Positions 34,747-43,016 of a DNA stretch of 64,000 nt are shown piece by piece. The notes beneath the pieces are model-generated. The model had not been told where the DNA came from, searched no databases, and was given only the letters and a program-made list of their open reading frames with translations. How positions within the stretch are numbered: position 1 is the first letter of the stretch; each line of letters starts with the position of its first letter. Location: positions 69,043-133,042 of the forward strand of contig CBFHND010000008.1 in NCBI GenBank assembly GCA_965657085.1. Reading direction: 5' to 3'. A program made the position numbers and the translations under genes. Source of the DNA: CBFHND01 sp965657085. Its GTDB lineage: Bacteria; Pseudomonadota; Alphaproteobacteria; Rhodobacterales; Rhodobacteraceae.

Positions 34747-35180
34747 GTGGCGGCCACGCGTTGCCGGGCCAGTGCGCTGTCACGGTCGGTGATGCCCAGA
34801 AGGTTGGCAACAAGCCGCAGAACGGTGTCTTCCTCGTGCGCGCGTTCCCCATCGGCCAGAACAACCTTCCACAGCGCCTCGATCACCTCCAGACGGTCCT
34901 CGTAGGCCACGGCATCCTTGATCGCCCGGGTGAAACGCACGGTGTCGGGCGCTTCGGATTCCAGAACTTCGGCGTCACAGCGCAGGGCATCGGCCTCTGG
35001 CGGGGCAAGGCCATAACGATCGGCGGCAATGGTGCGGATAATCCCGGCCTCGTCGGCGTCATAGCTGCCGTCGGCGCGCGCCACGCGTACCAAAAGGGCC
35101 GTCAGCGCCAAACGAGCATCTTCGTCGGGCAGTTGTGCGGGGTCCGGCTGGGTCAGCCGTTTGAGAAATTCACCAAACAT
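34743..35180 (-). CDS. TerB-like (tellurite resistance B domain) protein
   Basis: A 145-residue all-helical acidic protein resembling the TerB fold (DUF533-like). Helices carry conserved Asp-rich turns: LLVRVARADGSYDADEAGII and VVLADGERAHEEDTVLRLVANLLGI. TerB proteins bind metal at the membrane interface in other bacteria; no other ter gene is here. Its downstream overlap with the PhnD-like gene and 39-base gap from a paralog suggest a small operon. Confidence 0.85.
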   Translation of the reverse strand: MFGEFLKRLTQPDPAQLPDEDARLALTALLVRVARADGSYDADEAGIIRTIAADRYGLAPPEADALRCDAEVLESEAPDTVRFTRAIKDAVAYEDRLEVIEALWKVVLADGERAHEEDTVLRLVANLLGITDRDSALARQRVAAT

Positions 35181-35219
35181 GTCGGAGATATAAGCGCGTC
35201 ACGGAAAAAGACCAATGGG

Positions 35220-35654
35220 TCAATCGCCGGTGGCCATGGATTGCACCGCAGCACTGTCTTCGGGTGTCAGGCCAAGCGCGCCTTCGATCTGGTGCAGCAC
35301 CGATTCCTCGATCTCGCGGCGGCGGCCATCGGCCAGCAGAACCTTCCACATCGCCGCGGCCAGCGTGCGGCGCGCGTCATAGGGGATTTCCTGACGCAGG
35401 ATGTCGGCAAACTCCGGTGTGCCGGGCGCGTCTCGTTCCAGGGCTTCGCATGTGGCACGCAGTTTTGCGGCCTCCAGCGGTTTGAGGTCGAAGGTGGCGG
35501 CAAGGATCAGGTCGATTTCGCTCACCTCTTCGGCGTTGTAGGTGCGGTCAGCCATGGCCACGCGCACCAACAGCGCGCCGAGGGCCAGTTGTGCGTCGGG
35601 TTCGGGCAATTTGGGTTGATCGGGCGCACGGCGCGGGAAAAGTCTTTCAAACAT
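35220..35654 (-). CDS. TerB-like protein (paralog)
   Basis: A 144-residue paralog of the next downstream gene, with the same turns LLVRVAMADRTYNAEEVSEI and VLLADGRRREIEESVLHQIEGALGL. The start at 35654 (MFERLFPRR) matches the paralog start MFGEFLKRL; 19 further codons upstream are open but unrelated. The tandem pair looks like a gene duplication. Confidence 0.85.
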   Translation of the reverse strand: MFERLFPRRAPDQPKLPEPDAQLALGALLVRVAMADRTYNAEEVSEIDLILAATFDLKPLEAAKLRATCEALERDAPGTPEFADILRQEIPYDARRTLAAAMWKVLLADGRRREIEESVLHQIEGALGLTPEDSAAVQSMATGD

Positions 35655-35664
35655 GGCGCGGAGC

Positions 35665-36315
35665 CTACCCCAATTCGGGCGGTGGACCAAAGCGCAAATT
35701 GTCGATTGCAAGGCCTTGCACGTCCGAATTGGTCAAAACAAAGCCCGCGATATCAGGGGTTCCGTCATTGCGGCGAAAGCCCACGGCGAATTCGCCGACA
35801 GGCGCCACCGGTATGGCCCCCAGCACCGTACCGTCGCGCCGCAGGAACATTACCTGTGCCGCGCCGCCTTCGCCGCCGCGAATGTCGAAGGCAAGCGCGG
35901 GCTGGTCACGGTCAAAAAGCACCGAAATCGCCCCTTCGCCCTGGCCCTCACGGGATGGGAAGGCGGCAGGGCCAAAGCCGTTGAGGACGGTGCGGGCCGA
36001 TCCGCCCATGCGCACCAGCGACATGGTTTGCCCCGGTTCTCCGGCCATCAGGGTCAGCGGCGGCAGGGCCGGGCCGCTGATCGTATCGTACCCTTGATCG
36101 AACGACAGGTTTTGCCCCGCAAAGCGTTCTCCAAAGACCGCACCCGGCAGTTCGAGGACGCCATCCACCAGAATACCCGGACCCCAGCCTGCGGGCTGGT
36201 CATCGAATGTTATGACTTGGGTCAAAGCAAGGGCATCGGGCGACACCTGACACACCAACGCCTCGCAGGCGGCAGCAGTCTGAACGGAAAGGATCAGGGC
36301 AATAATACTGCGCAT
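35665..36315 (-). CDS. Secreted protein of unknown function
   Basis: A 216-residue precursor. The signal peptide is MRSIIALILSVQTAAACEA, and a second Cys follows in ALVCQVSP. The mature part is beta-rich, with a jelly-roll look (ITFDDQPAGWGPGILVDG, then FDQGYDTISGP and IDNLRF near the end) as in small carbohydrate-binding-like modules. No catalytic motif seen. I start at 36315 because the signal peptide begins there; the frame continues open upstream. Confidence 0.65.
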   Translation of the reverse strand: MRSIIALILSVQTAAACEALVCQVSPDALALTQVITFDDQPAGWGPGILVDGVLELPGAVFGERFAGQNLSFDQGYDTISGPALPPLTLMAGEPGQTMSLVRMGGSARTVLNGFGPAAFPSREGQGEGAISVLFDRDQPALAFDIRGGEGGAAQVMFLRRDGTVLGAIPVAPVGEFAVGFRRNDGTPDIAGFVLTNSDVQGLAIDNLRFGPPPELG

Positions 36316-36328
36316 AGGCGTCAGTATA

Positions 36329-36625
36329 TCACGGATCGTAGCCTTCGACGATAACAAGATTGCCCTTGGCCACACCATCCCGCAGCGCCTTGGCGGCTTG
36401 ATAGCCTTGGGATTCGTAGCAGGCGATGGCATCGGCATAGCTGGGAAACTCGATGACCACGGTGCGCGGGCTCCATGTGCCTTCGGGGTTCTGCTGTTCG
36501 CCGCCGCGCACCACGAACCGCGCACCGTACTGGGCCAAGGGTGCTGCGTTGGCCGCTTGGTAGAGCTTGTAGGCCTCGGGGTCGCTGACCACGTTGTGCG
36601 CGATCCAATATCCTTTTGCCGGCAT
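36329..36625 (-). CDS. DUF1330 family protein
   Basis: A 98-residue ferredoxin-like-fold protein. The family signature is evident: KGYWIAHNVVSDPEAYKLYQAANA, then RFVVRGGEQQNPEGTW and VVIEFPSYADAIACYES. Function of DUF1330 is unknown. The start at 36625 fits the domain start; ten more codons upstream are open. It lies two bases from rlmJ, so the two are co-transcribed. Confidence 0.92.
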   Translation of the reverse strand: MPAKGYWIAHNVVSDPEAYKLYQAANAAPLAQYGARFVVRGGEQQNPEGTWSPRTVVIEFPSYADAIACYESQGYQAAKALRDGVAKGNLVIVEGYDP

Positions 36626-36627
36626 GG

Positions 36628-37413
36628 CTATCTCCTTTTCAGTCTGTCGAAACACTGTCTCAGACGCGCGGCTTCGTCCGCAAGGCCAAAGGGCGGGTTG
36701 ATCACGAAAAGCCCCGAACCGATCATGCCGTGGCCGGGACGCGCAGGGGGAAAGGACACCTCAAGGCGGGCCGCCTGCGGGTGATTGTGCACAAGCGTGT
36801 CCAGCATTGCCCGGTGCGCGCCCGAGGTCAGAATGGGGTACCACAGCGCGATGATGCCCACGTTCCAGGCGCGCGCGTATTTGGCGATGTGGCGGGGGAT
36901 GGCGTCGTAGTCGTCCTTCACTTCGAAGCTGGGATCGATCAGCATGAGCCCCCGGCGCGGCGTGGGCGGCAACAGGCTGTGGGCCATGGCAAACCCATCG
37001 GCATGGTGGCAGGTCACCGGATAGGGCGACATGGCATATTCAAGGGCGGCGTGTTCGCCGGGGTGCAGTTCGGCCAGATGGATCTTGTCCGTGGGGCGCA
37101 ACAGGCGCGCTGCGATCATCGGCGATCCGGGGTATGCGCCCGGGCCATCCTCGGCGCGCTGGGCGGCCAGCACGCGGGCATAGGGATGAGCGTCATCGAA
37201 CCACCGTTCGGCAACGGCGATACCGGCGGCGGCCTCGCCGGTCTTGATCGCTGCCTCGGCCGTCAGATCATAAGCCGCGCGGCCCGCGTGCGTTTCGAGA
37301 TAGCACAGCGGCTTGTCCTTGCGCGTGAGATAATCCAGCATCCAAGCCAGCAGCCCGTGCTTGTGTACATCGGCCAGGTTTCCGGCGTGATAGATATGTT
37401 GGTAGCTGAGCAT
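36628..37413 (-). CDS. rlmJ: 23S rRNA (adenine2030-N6)-methyltransferase RlmJ
   Basis: A 261-residue methyltransferase that modifies A2030 of 23S rRNA. The N terminus MLSYQHIYHAGNLADVHKH is diagnostic for RlmJ, and the SAM/catalytic motif IV reads LMLIDPSFEVKDDY; most N6-adenine enzymes have DPPY at this place, so DPSF is a mild variant. CYLETHAGRAAYD carries the SAM-binding acidic residue. Followed after two bases by DUF1330. Confidence 0.93.
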   Translation of the reverse strand: MLSYQHIYHAGNLADVHKHGLLAWMLDYLTRKDKPLCYLETHAGRAAYDLTAEAAIKTGEAAAGIAVAERWFDDAHPYARVLAAQRAEDGPGAYPGSPMIAARLLRPTDKIHLAELHPGEHAALEYAMSPYPVTCHHADGFAMAHSLLPPTPRRGLMLIDPSFEVKDDYDAIPRHIAKYARAWNVGIIALWYPILTSGAHRAMLDTLVHNHPQAARLEVSFPPARPGHGMIGSGLFVINPPFGLADEAARLRQCFDRLKRR

Positions 37414-37464
37414 GAGGGCATATGCACAGGGCAGTGGCCCTTGTGCAAGCCGCGCCTCTTGTTC

Positions 37465-38289
37465 CTAGGCCTCGTCCCGCAAGTACCGCAAGAACCGCCC
37501 CTTGACCAACCATGAGATGCCAAAGGCCAGAAGGGCTATGGCCTCGAACCAGAAGGTCCAGTTGCCCCGGTCCCACCACGACATGTCGATCGAGGTAAAG
37601 GCCATCAGAAGCGCCGACAACGCCATCGCCGCCATGCACACGATAATGATGATCCCCGCCGCGTAGTATAGCGAATTGCGGATCACTTTGATCTGGGTGA
37701 GCGTGCCATTAGTACGGCGTTGATGGCTTTCGGCTGCGGTGAAAACAAACAACGAGAACCACGCAAGAAACCCGAACAGAAAGGCCGCGCTGGCGTAGTG
37801 CAATGTGCTGGTCCAGGGGAAAAGCCGGAAATAGTCAGCCTCGCCGCCGGGGCGCAGCGTCGGGTCCGTGGCACCGGGCGGCAGTTCGAACATTGTAAAG
37901 GGCCGTGCGGAAAACAAAGTGGCATCACAGCCCCATCCCGCCGTCGGAAAAAGCGCAATGCCGAAGGCTGCCAGACCCGCGTATGTCGACAGCCGCATTT
38001 CAGACCCTTCCGCGTCTTCGCCCTTGTAGACGATCAGGTAGGCACCAATGAACACCAGCGCCCCGGTAAAGAGCGTCCCCCAGAAGGGCGCGTAGTAAAA
38101 ATGGCTGATGGAAAAGCGAAAACAGGTTTCAAGAAACGGATTGTGCGAAGCCAGCCATAAAACGATGGGAAGCCCTGTGGCCACCAGCCCTACCACAAGG
38201 GCAAGCGCGCGTTGGTTGATGCTGGCGTAGGCGTCGCTTTCGGCGCTGGCGGGTTGATAGCGGTCGGGTCCGGTTTGAAAAAGGGACAT
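37465..38289 (-). CDS. Multi-pass membrane protein (DUF998-like)
   Basis: A 274-residue protein with about seven transmembrane segments. A long periplasmic or cytoplasmic loop (SARPFTMFELPPGATDPT) is followed by histidine-containing membrane stretches (SISHFYYAPFWG, STLHYASAAFLFG). The start at 38289 has AGGAA in position. It resembles Frag1/DUF998-like proteins, without a known function. It sits between rlmJ and pyrG on the same strand, 146 bases from pyrG. Confidence 0.7.
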   Translation of the reverse strand: MSLFQTGPDRYQPASAESDAYASINQRALALVVGLVATGLPIVLWLASHNPFLETCFRFSISHFYYAPFWGTLFTGALVFIGAYLIVYKGEDAEGSEMRLSTYAGLAAFGIALFPTAGWGCDATLFSARPFTMFELPPGATDPTLRPGGEADYFRLFPWTSTLHYASAAFLFGFLAWFSLFVFTAAESHQRRTNGTLTQIKVIRNSLYYAAGIIIIVCMAAMALSALLMAFTSIDMSWWDRGNWTFWFEAIALLAFGISWLVKGRFLRYLRDEA

Positions 38290-38435
38290 GGGATGTTCCT
38301 GCAAAGACTTGGTTCAATGCAGAAAGCATACCCGTTTTGCGTGAAAATTGACAGCAAACATGTCGCATTCCGAACGCGGCCCGTTCCGGGCCACGCGATC
38401 CGTGGCGGTTTTTGGCAAAACCGCGCCCCTGCAAC

Positions 38436-40079
38436 CTAGACCAACCGCGAGATTTCCTTGGCGGCGCGGACGAAGTCCTTGAACAGCGGATGCGGATCGA
38501 AAGGTTTGGACTTCAGTTCGGGATGGAACTGCACCCCGATGAACCACGGATGATCGGGCCATTCCACGATTTCGGGCAGGCGGCCATCGGGTGACATGCC
38601 GGAAAACTTCAGCCCCGCCTTCTCCAATTTGTCGCGGTACTTGATATCGACCTCGTAGCGGTGGCGATGGCGTTCGTCGATGGCCAGCGCGCCATAGGCG
38701 TCAGCCACCCGCGATCCTTCGGAGAGGACCGCATCATAAGCGCCAAGGCGCATGGTACCGCCCTTGTCGTCCCCTAATTTGCGCGTGACTTTGTGGTTGC
38801 CCTGCACCCATTCCTTGAGGTGGTAAACCACCGGTTCAAAACGCTTTTTCCCGGCCTCATGGTCAAATTCCTCGGATCCGGCCGTGGTCAGGCCCGCGAC
38901 GTTGCGCGCGGCCTCGATCACTGCCATCTGCATGCCCAGACAAATGCCCAGATAAGGCACTTTTCGGGTGCGCGCGAACTCTGCGGCCTTGATCTTGCCC
39001 TCGGTGCCACGTTCCCCGAACCCGCCGGGGACGAGGATCGCGTGGAACCCTTCGAGATGTGGCGCGGGGTCTTCGCGGTCGAAAAGTTCGGCATCGACCC
39101 ATTCCACCTTGACCTTGACCCGGTTGGCCATGCCGCCGTGCGTCAGCGCCTCGGCAATGGATTTATAGGCATCCTCTAGCTGGGTGTACTTGCCAACGAT
39201 GGCCACTTTGACCTCGCCTTCGGGGTTGTGCACACGGTCCGACACATCCTGCCAGACCGACAGATCCGGACGCGGCGCGGGCGAGATCTGAAACGCATCC
39301 AGAACCGCCTGATCCAGCCCCTGTTCGTGATAGGCCAGCGGCGCATCATAGATCGACTTGAGGTCATAGGCGGCCACGACAGCCTCCTTGCGCACGTTGC
39401 AGAACAGCGCAATCTTTTCGCGCTCTTTCTCGGGAATGTGCTGTTCGGACCGGCATACGAGGATGTCGGGTGCGATCCCGATGGATTGCAATTCCTTGAC
39501 CGAGTGTTGGGTCGGCTTGGTTTTCAGCTCGCCACTGGCGGCCAGATAAGGCAGCAGTGTCAGATGCATGAAGATGCACTGGCCGCGCGGCTTGTCATGG
39601 CTGAACTGGCGGATCGCCTCGAAGAAGGGCAAACCTTCGATGTCGCCCACTGTGCCGCCGATCTCGCACAGCATGAAATCGACCTCGTCGCCGCCGATGT
39701 CGATGAAATCCTTGATCTCGTTGGTGACATGGGGGACCACCTGAATGGTCTTGCCGAGGTAATCGCCGCGCCGTTCCTTTTCCAGAACGGTGGAATAGAT
39801 GCGCCCTGACGATACGGAATCCGTCTGCCGCGCAGGCACCCCGGTGAAACGTTCGTAGTGGCCCAGATCAAGGTCGGTTTCCGCGCCATCGTCGGTCACG
39901 AACACCTCGCCATGTTCAAAGGGCGACATCGTGCCGGGATCGACGTTCAGATAAGGATCAAGCTTGCGCAGACGCACCGAAAAGCCGCGAGCCTGCAGCA
40001 AAGCCCCAAGCGCTGCCGAAGCCAGCCCCTTGCCCAAGGAGGAGACAACACCGCCTGTGATGAAGATATAGCGCGCCAT
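38436..40079 (-). CDS. pyrG: CTP synthase
   Basis: A 547-residue enzyme that aminates UTP to CTP using glutamine. The N-terminal synthetase domain begins MARYIFITGGVVSSLGKG with the GLGKG-like ATP loop, and the C-terminal glutaminase domain has the nucleophile Cys in LGICLGMQ and His-Glu in GVQFHPE. The length is standard. I chose the ATG at 40079; the open frame continues 38 codons upstream without similarity. Downstream of secG by 205 bases. Confidence 0.98.
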   Translation of the reverse strand: MARYIFITGGVVSSLGKGLASAALGALLQARGFSVRLRKLDPYLNVDPGTMSPFEHGEVFVTDDGAETDLDLGHYERFTGVPARQTDSVSSGRIYSTVLEKERRGDYLGKTIQVVPHVTNEIKDFIDIGGDEVDFMLCEIGGTVGDIEGLPFFEAIRQFSHDKPRGQCIFMHLTLLPYLAASGELKTKPTQHSVKELQSIGIAPDILVCRSEQHIPEKEREKIALFCNVRKEAVVAAYDLKSIYDAPLAYHEQGLDQAVLDAFQISPAPRPDLSVWQDVSDRVHNPEGEVKVAIVGKYTQLEDAYKSIAEALTHGGMANRVKVKVEWVDAELFDREDPAPHLEGFHAILVPGGFGERGTEGKIKAAEFARTRKVPYLGICLGMQMAVIEAARNVAGLTTAGSEEFDHEAGKKRFEPVVYHLKEWVQGNHKVTRKLGDDKGGTMRLGAYDAVLSEGSRVADAYGALAIDERHRHRYEVDIKYRDKLEKAGLKFSGMSPDGRLPEIVEWPDHPWFIGVQFHPELKSKPFDPHPLFKDFVRAAKEISRLV

Positions 40080-40238
40080 GTATTCGTATGCTCCCCGTGT
40101 TCGCCGGCCGTTGGTGGCCTGTGTGGCGGTCTTGATTGGCAGATTTCCGTTTTGAAAAGCCGCCAGAATCGGCTGTGAGTTGCACAGCACCACGGGGCCT
40201 CAGTTTAACAGGTGTTCGTGGATCAAGGCAAGGCATGT

Positions 40239-40255
40239 CGCAACATGCTGTTGCG
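40239..40255 (-). repeat. Small hairpin between secG and pyrG
   Basis: CGCAACA, a three-base loop and TGTTGCG form a perfect 7-bp stem in the 205-base gap between secG and pyrG. There is no U run, so it is more likely an mRNA processing or stability element than a terminator. Nothing else was seen in this gap. Confidence 0.4.
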
Positions 40256-40284
40256 ATTCAGTGCCTGACCTCAAGGTTTAGCGG

Positions 40285-40647
40285 TTAGTCGGCGCTGGGC
40301 ACCAGTGGCGCATCATCGCCTTCGGCCGGTGGCAGCAAATCACCCGATGGTGGGACCAACGGGTCAGTTTCGGCCTCTGAAGGCGGTGTGACACCCAGCC
40401 GGTCGATCACGGAGGACCCGGATGCGTTTTGTGCAGCCAGAATGGTCAGGATGATCGACGTGCAGATAAAGGCAATGGCCAGAACCCATGTCACCTTGGA
40501 CAGGGCCGTGGCCGCCGCACGGCCTGCCGTGGCGCCGCCACCGCCGCCGCCCATGCCAAGACCACCTCCTTCGGACCGTTGCATCAACACAACGGCGATC
40601 AGGCCAAGGGCCAGGATAAGGTGGATGATAAGGACGACGTTTTCCAT
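40285..40647 (-). CDS. secG: Preprotein translocase subunit SecG
   Basis: A 120-residue membrane protein of the SecYEG channel. Two transmembrane helices flank the conserved cytoplasmic loop: VLIIHLILALGLIAVVLMQRSEGGGLGMGG and then VTWVLAIAFICTSIILTIL. The C terminus is extended with an acidic Pro-rich tail (PPSEAETDPLVPPSGDLLPPAEGDD), common in roseobacter SecG. Likely co-transcribed with pyrG. Confidence 0.93.
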   Translation of the reverse strand: MENVVLIIHLILALGLIAVVLMQRSEGGGLGMGGGGGGATAGRAAATALSKVTWVLAIAFICTSIILTILAAQNASGSSVIDRLGVTPPSEAETDPLVPPSGDLLPPAEGDDAPLVPSAD

Positions 40648-40770
40648 GAGGACCTGCGCGGTGATCAGTGTTGCGGTTATCTATGCAAGTTTCACCACAG
40701 GGGCAAGGGCAGCTTTGCGCCAAATGCGGGCCACTGGACAAATCGCCCATGGCCGCGTCATTGTGGCCTC

Positions 40771-41382
40771 ATGCCACATGATCATCACGACCACCCGCAC
40801 GCCCTTTTGCCCCCTGATCCCGCCCTGCGGGTCAAGGCGTTGGAAACCATTCTGACGGACAAGGGGCTGGTGGATCCCGCGGCCCTGGACGCGATCATTG
40901 ATGCGTATGAAAACCGCATCGGCCCGCGCAACGGCGCCCATGTGGTGGCCCGCGCCTGGAGCGATCCGGAATTTCGCTCCGCCCTGCTTGAAGATGCGAC
41001 CGCCGTGGTGTCGGAGTTGGGGTATTATGGTCGGCAAGGCGAACACATGGTGGCGGTCGAAAACACCGATGATGTGCACAACATGGTCGTGTGCACCCTG
41101 TGCAGTTGCTATCCCTGGCCACTCTTGGGCATTCCGCCGGGCTGGTACAAATCCGATGCCTACCGCGCCCGTGCAGTGCGTGAGCCCCGCGCTGTGCTGG
41201 CCGATTTCGGCGTCAGCCTGCCCAAGGACACGGCCGTGCGCGTCTGGGACTCAACGGCCGAGGTGCGATACCTTGTGATCCCGCAACGCCCCGAGGGCAC
41301 CGAAGGCATGGACGAGGCGGCGTTGATGGAGCTGGTGACGCGCGATTCCATGATCGGCACCGGGCTGGCGCGCCAACCATGA
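40771..41382 (+). CDS. nthA: Nitrile hydratase alpha subunit, cobalt type
   Basis: A 203-residue subunit that carries the metal centre hydrating nitriles to amides. The metal claw is VCTLCSCYPW, with Cys108, Cys111 and Cys113; Thr between the first two Cys is the mark of the cobalt type rather than the iron type. The His-rich N terminus (MPHDHHDHPH) could help bind metal. It overlaps the beta subunit gene by four bases. Confidence 0.95.
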   Translation: MPHDHHDHPHALLPPDPALRVKALETILTDKGLVDPAALDAIIDAYENRIGPRNGAHVVARAWSDPEFRSALLEDATAVVSELGYYGRQGEHMVAVENTDDVHNMVVCTLCSCYPWPLLGIPPGWYKSDAYRARAVREPRAVLADFGVSLPKDTAVRVWDSTAEVRYLVIPQRPEGTEGMDEAALMELVTRDSMIGTGLARQP

Positions 41383-42056
41383 GCCGGGTGCACGATATGG
41401 GCGGACGGTTCGGCGATGGCCCGGTGATGCCGGAACCCGAAGGCGCGGTCTTTGAGAAAGACTGGCACAAGCGCGCGCTGGCGGTGACGCTGGCGGCAGG
41501 GTCCTTGGGCCAATGGAACATCGACATCAGCCGTCACGCCCGTGAACGGTTGGCGCCCAAGGACTACGCGCGTTTTTCCTACTACGAAAAATGGATGGCG
41601 GCCCTGGCCGATCTGTTGGTGGAGACAGACATTGTCACCACCGAGGAATTGCAGGCGGGGCAGGGTGCCGGGGCAAGCGATCTGGCCACCGCCAGGCTGG
41701 CGGCGGACCGGGTGGATGCGGTTCTGGCTGCGGGTGGCCCTGCAGATCGTCCGCCAGTGATAGAGGCCGCTTTCGCCCCCGGTGACCGGGTACGCACCCG
41801 CCGCATTGCCGCCAATGCCTTTGTCGATGGTGGCCACACCCGTTTGCCGTCCTATGCCAGTGGCGCGCTGGGCCGGATCGTGCGGCTGCACGGGCATCAC
41901 GTGTTGCCTGATCGTGCTGCACACCGCCTGGGCGACGCGCCCGAACCGCTTTATGCCGTGGCCTTCGCCGCCTCCGAACTTTGGGCGCGGCCTGAACATC
42001 CGCGCGACGAGGTGGTGCTGGATCTGTGGCAAAGCTATCTGGAGGCGGTGGAATGA
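41379..42056 (+). CDS. nthB: Nitrile hydratase beta subunit
   Basis: A 225-residue subunit. The N terminus (MSRVHDMGGRFGDGPVMPEP) and FEKDWHKRALAVTLAAG are family hallmarks, and the C-terminal half is the SH3-like barrel (FAPGDRVRTRR, then GALGRIVRLHGHHVLPDR and YAVAFAASELW). Partner of the alpha subunit; it overlaps the activator gene by four bases. The order alpha-beta differs from Rhodococcus J1 (beta-alpha). Confidence 0.94.
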   Translation: MSRVHDMGGRFGDGPVMPEPEGAVFEKDWHKRALAVTLAAGSLGQWNIDISRHARERLAPKDYARFSYYEKWMAALADLLVETDIVTTEELQAGQGAGASDLATARLAADRVDAVLAAGGPADRPPVIEAAFAPGDRVRTRRIAANAFVDGGHTRLPSYASGALGRIVRLHGHHVLPDRAAHRLGDAPEPLYAVAFAASELWARPEHPRDEVVLDLWQSYLEAVE

Positions 42057-42367
42057 GCGCGCCCGAGCCTGTATTTGAAGCCCCGTGGCACGCGCAGCTT
42101 TTTGCGCTGACCGTACACCTGAACGAGGCGGGGCGTTTTGACTGGCCCGACTGGGCGGCGCGGTTCAGCGCCACGCTGGCGCGGCATGGGCTGGGGCGCG
42201 CACTCAATGGCGGTGATGACTATTTCACCGCCTGGTTGGAAACGCTTGAGGCCTTGCTTGCGGAAAAGGGATGGGCCGAGGCGCAGGCGGTGTCGCAGAT
42301 GCGCGATGCCTGGGAGGCGGCCTATCTGCGCACGCCGCACGGCGATCCGGTACACTTGGACGACTGA
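42053..42367 (+). CDS. Nitrile hydratase activator / accessory protein
   Basis: A 104-residue protein related to the cobalt-type NHase activators (P14K-like) and to the beta-subunit N-terminal domain: FEAPWHAQLFALTVHLNEAG and YFTAWLETLEALLAEKG. Activators of this kind exchange with the beta subunit to insert cobalt into the alpha subunit. No amidase and no cobalt transporter are found beside it, so amide use and cobalt uptake must be encoded elsewhere. Confidence 0.9.
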   Translation: MSAPEPVFEAPWHAQLFALTVHLNEAGRFDWPDWAARFSATLARHGLGRALNGGDDYFTAWLETLEALLAEKGWAEAQAVSQMRDAWEAAYLRTPHGDPVHLDD

Positions 42368-42412
42368 CGGCGCTCTTGCTGTGCAAGACGCCCCGCCCGC
42401 CGTCCCGCAATC

Positions 42413-42808
42413 CTATTCGTCCACGTCGTCGATATCGGCTTGTCCGGTCAGGCGGCGGCGCATCAATGACCAACTGAGCCCGATGCCCAGAACCGCGCTG
42501 AGCGCCAGCAGCCCCAACCATGTGTTCAGCCCCGGATCGTCGAGGGTCAACACCCCAATGTCATACAGCACCCAAAGGATCGCCCCGACCAGCGCCAGCA
42601 CCAGCGCCATGCCCACCGCCCCGATGGAGCGCAGCGTTGCGCGCAGGTAGATGATGTAGCCAACCAGCAGCAAGAGCCCCGCCAGTACCGCGATCGACAG
42701 ATTTTCGGACCCGAAATCCAGCACCCAGCGGACGTAGTTGTATTCGGTCGGGTTGTAGGTCAGGGCCAGCAGCACAAAGGCCACCAGCCAGCGCAGGATA
42801 AAGCCCAT
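42413..42808 (-). CDS. Small membrane protein (DUF6524-like)
   Basis: A 131-residue protein with four transmembrane segments. It starts MGFILRWLVAFVLLALTYNPTEYNYVRW, a highly conserved pattern in alphaproteobacterial DUF6524 proteins, and ends with the charged tail MRRRLTGQADIDDVDE. The start at 42808 fits that pattern; the frame continues open upstream. Function unknown. Divergent from purA. Confidence 0.75.
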   Translation of the reverse strand: MGFILRWLVAFVLLALTYNPTEYNYVRWVLDFGSENLSIAVLAGLLLLVGYIIYLRATLRSIGAVGMALVLALVGAILWVLYDIGVLTLDDPGLNTWLGLLALSAVLGIGLSWSLMRRRLTGQADIDDVDE

Positions 42809-43016
42809 CGGTCGGCTCCTTTGGCGTTGGGTCGCGCCTTGGGTGCCGAAAATGCCGAGCCAAGTAAAGGTCGCCATCGCCGTGCCATGAGATTTCGTGC
42901 CTCCGGCGGAAGTATTTTTGACCCAAAGAAGCGACCTGCGACCCTTTTGCGGTTCCCCTGCTGGGCCGCTGGCCCTATACGGACGCGGGTTCAAAGCGAA
43001 TGAAAGAGGGCGGAGC

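Noticed and set aside
40771..40800. CAT-rich start of nitrile hydratase as a metal-responsive leader peptide
   Set aside because: It is simply the His-rich N terminus of the alpha subunit in frame with the gene.
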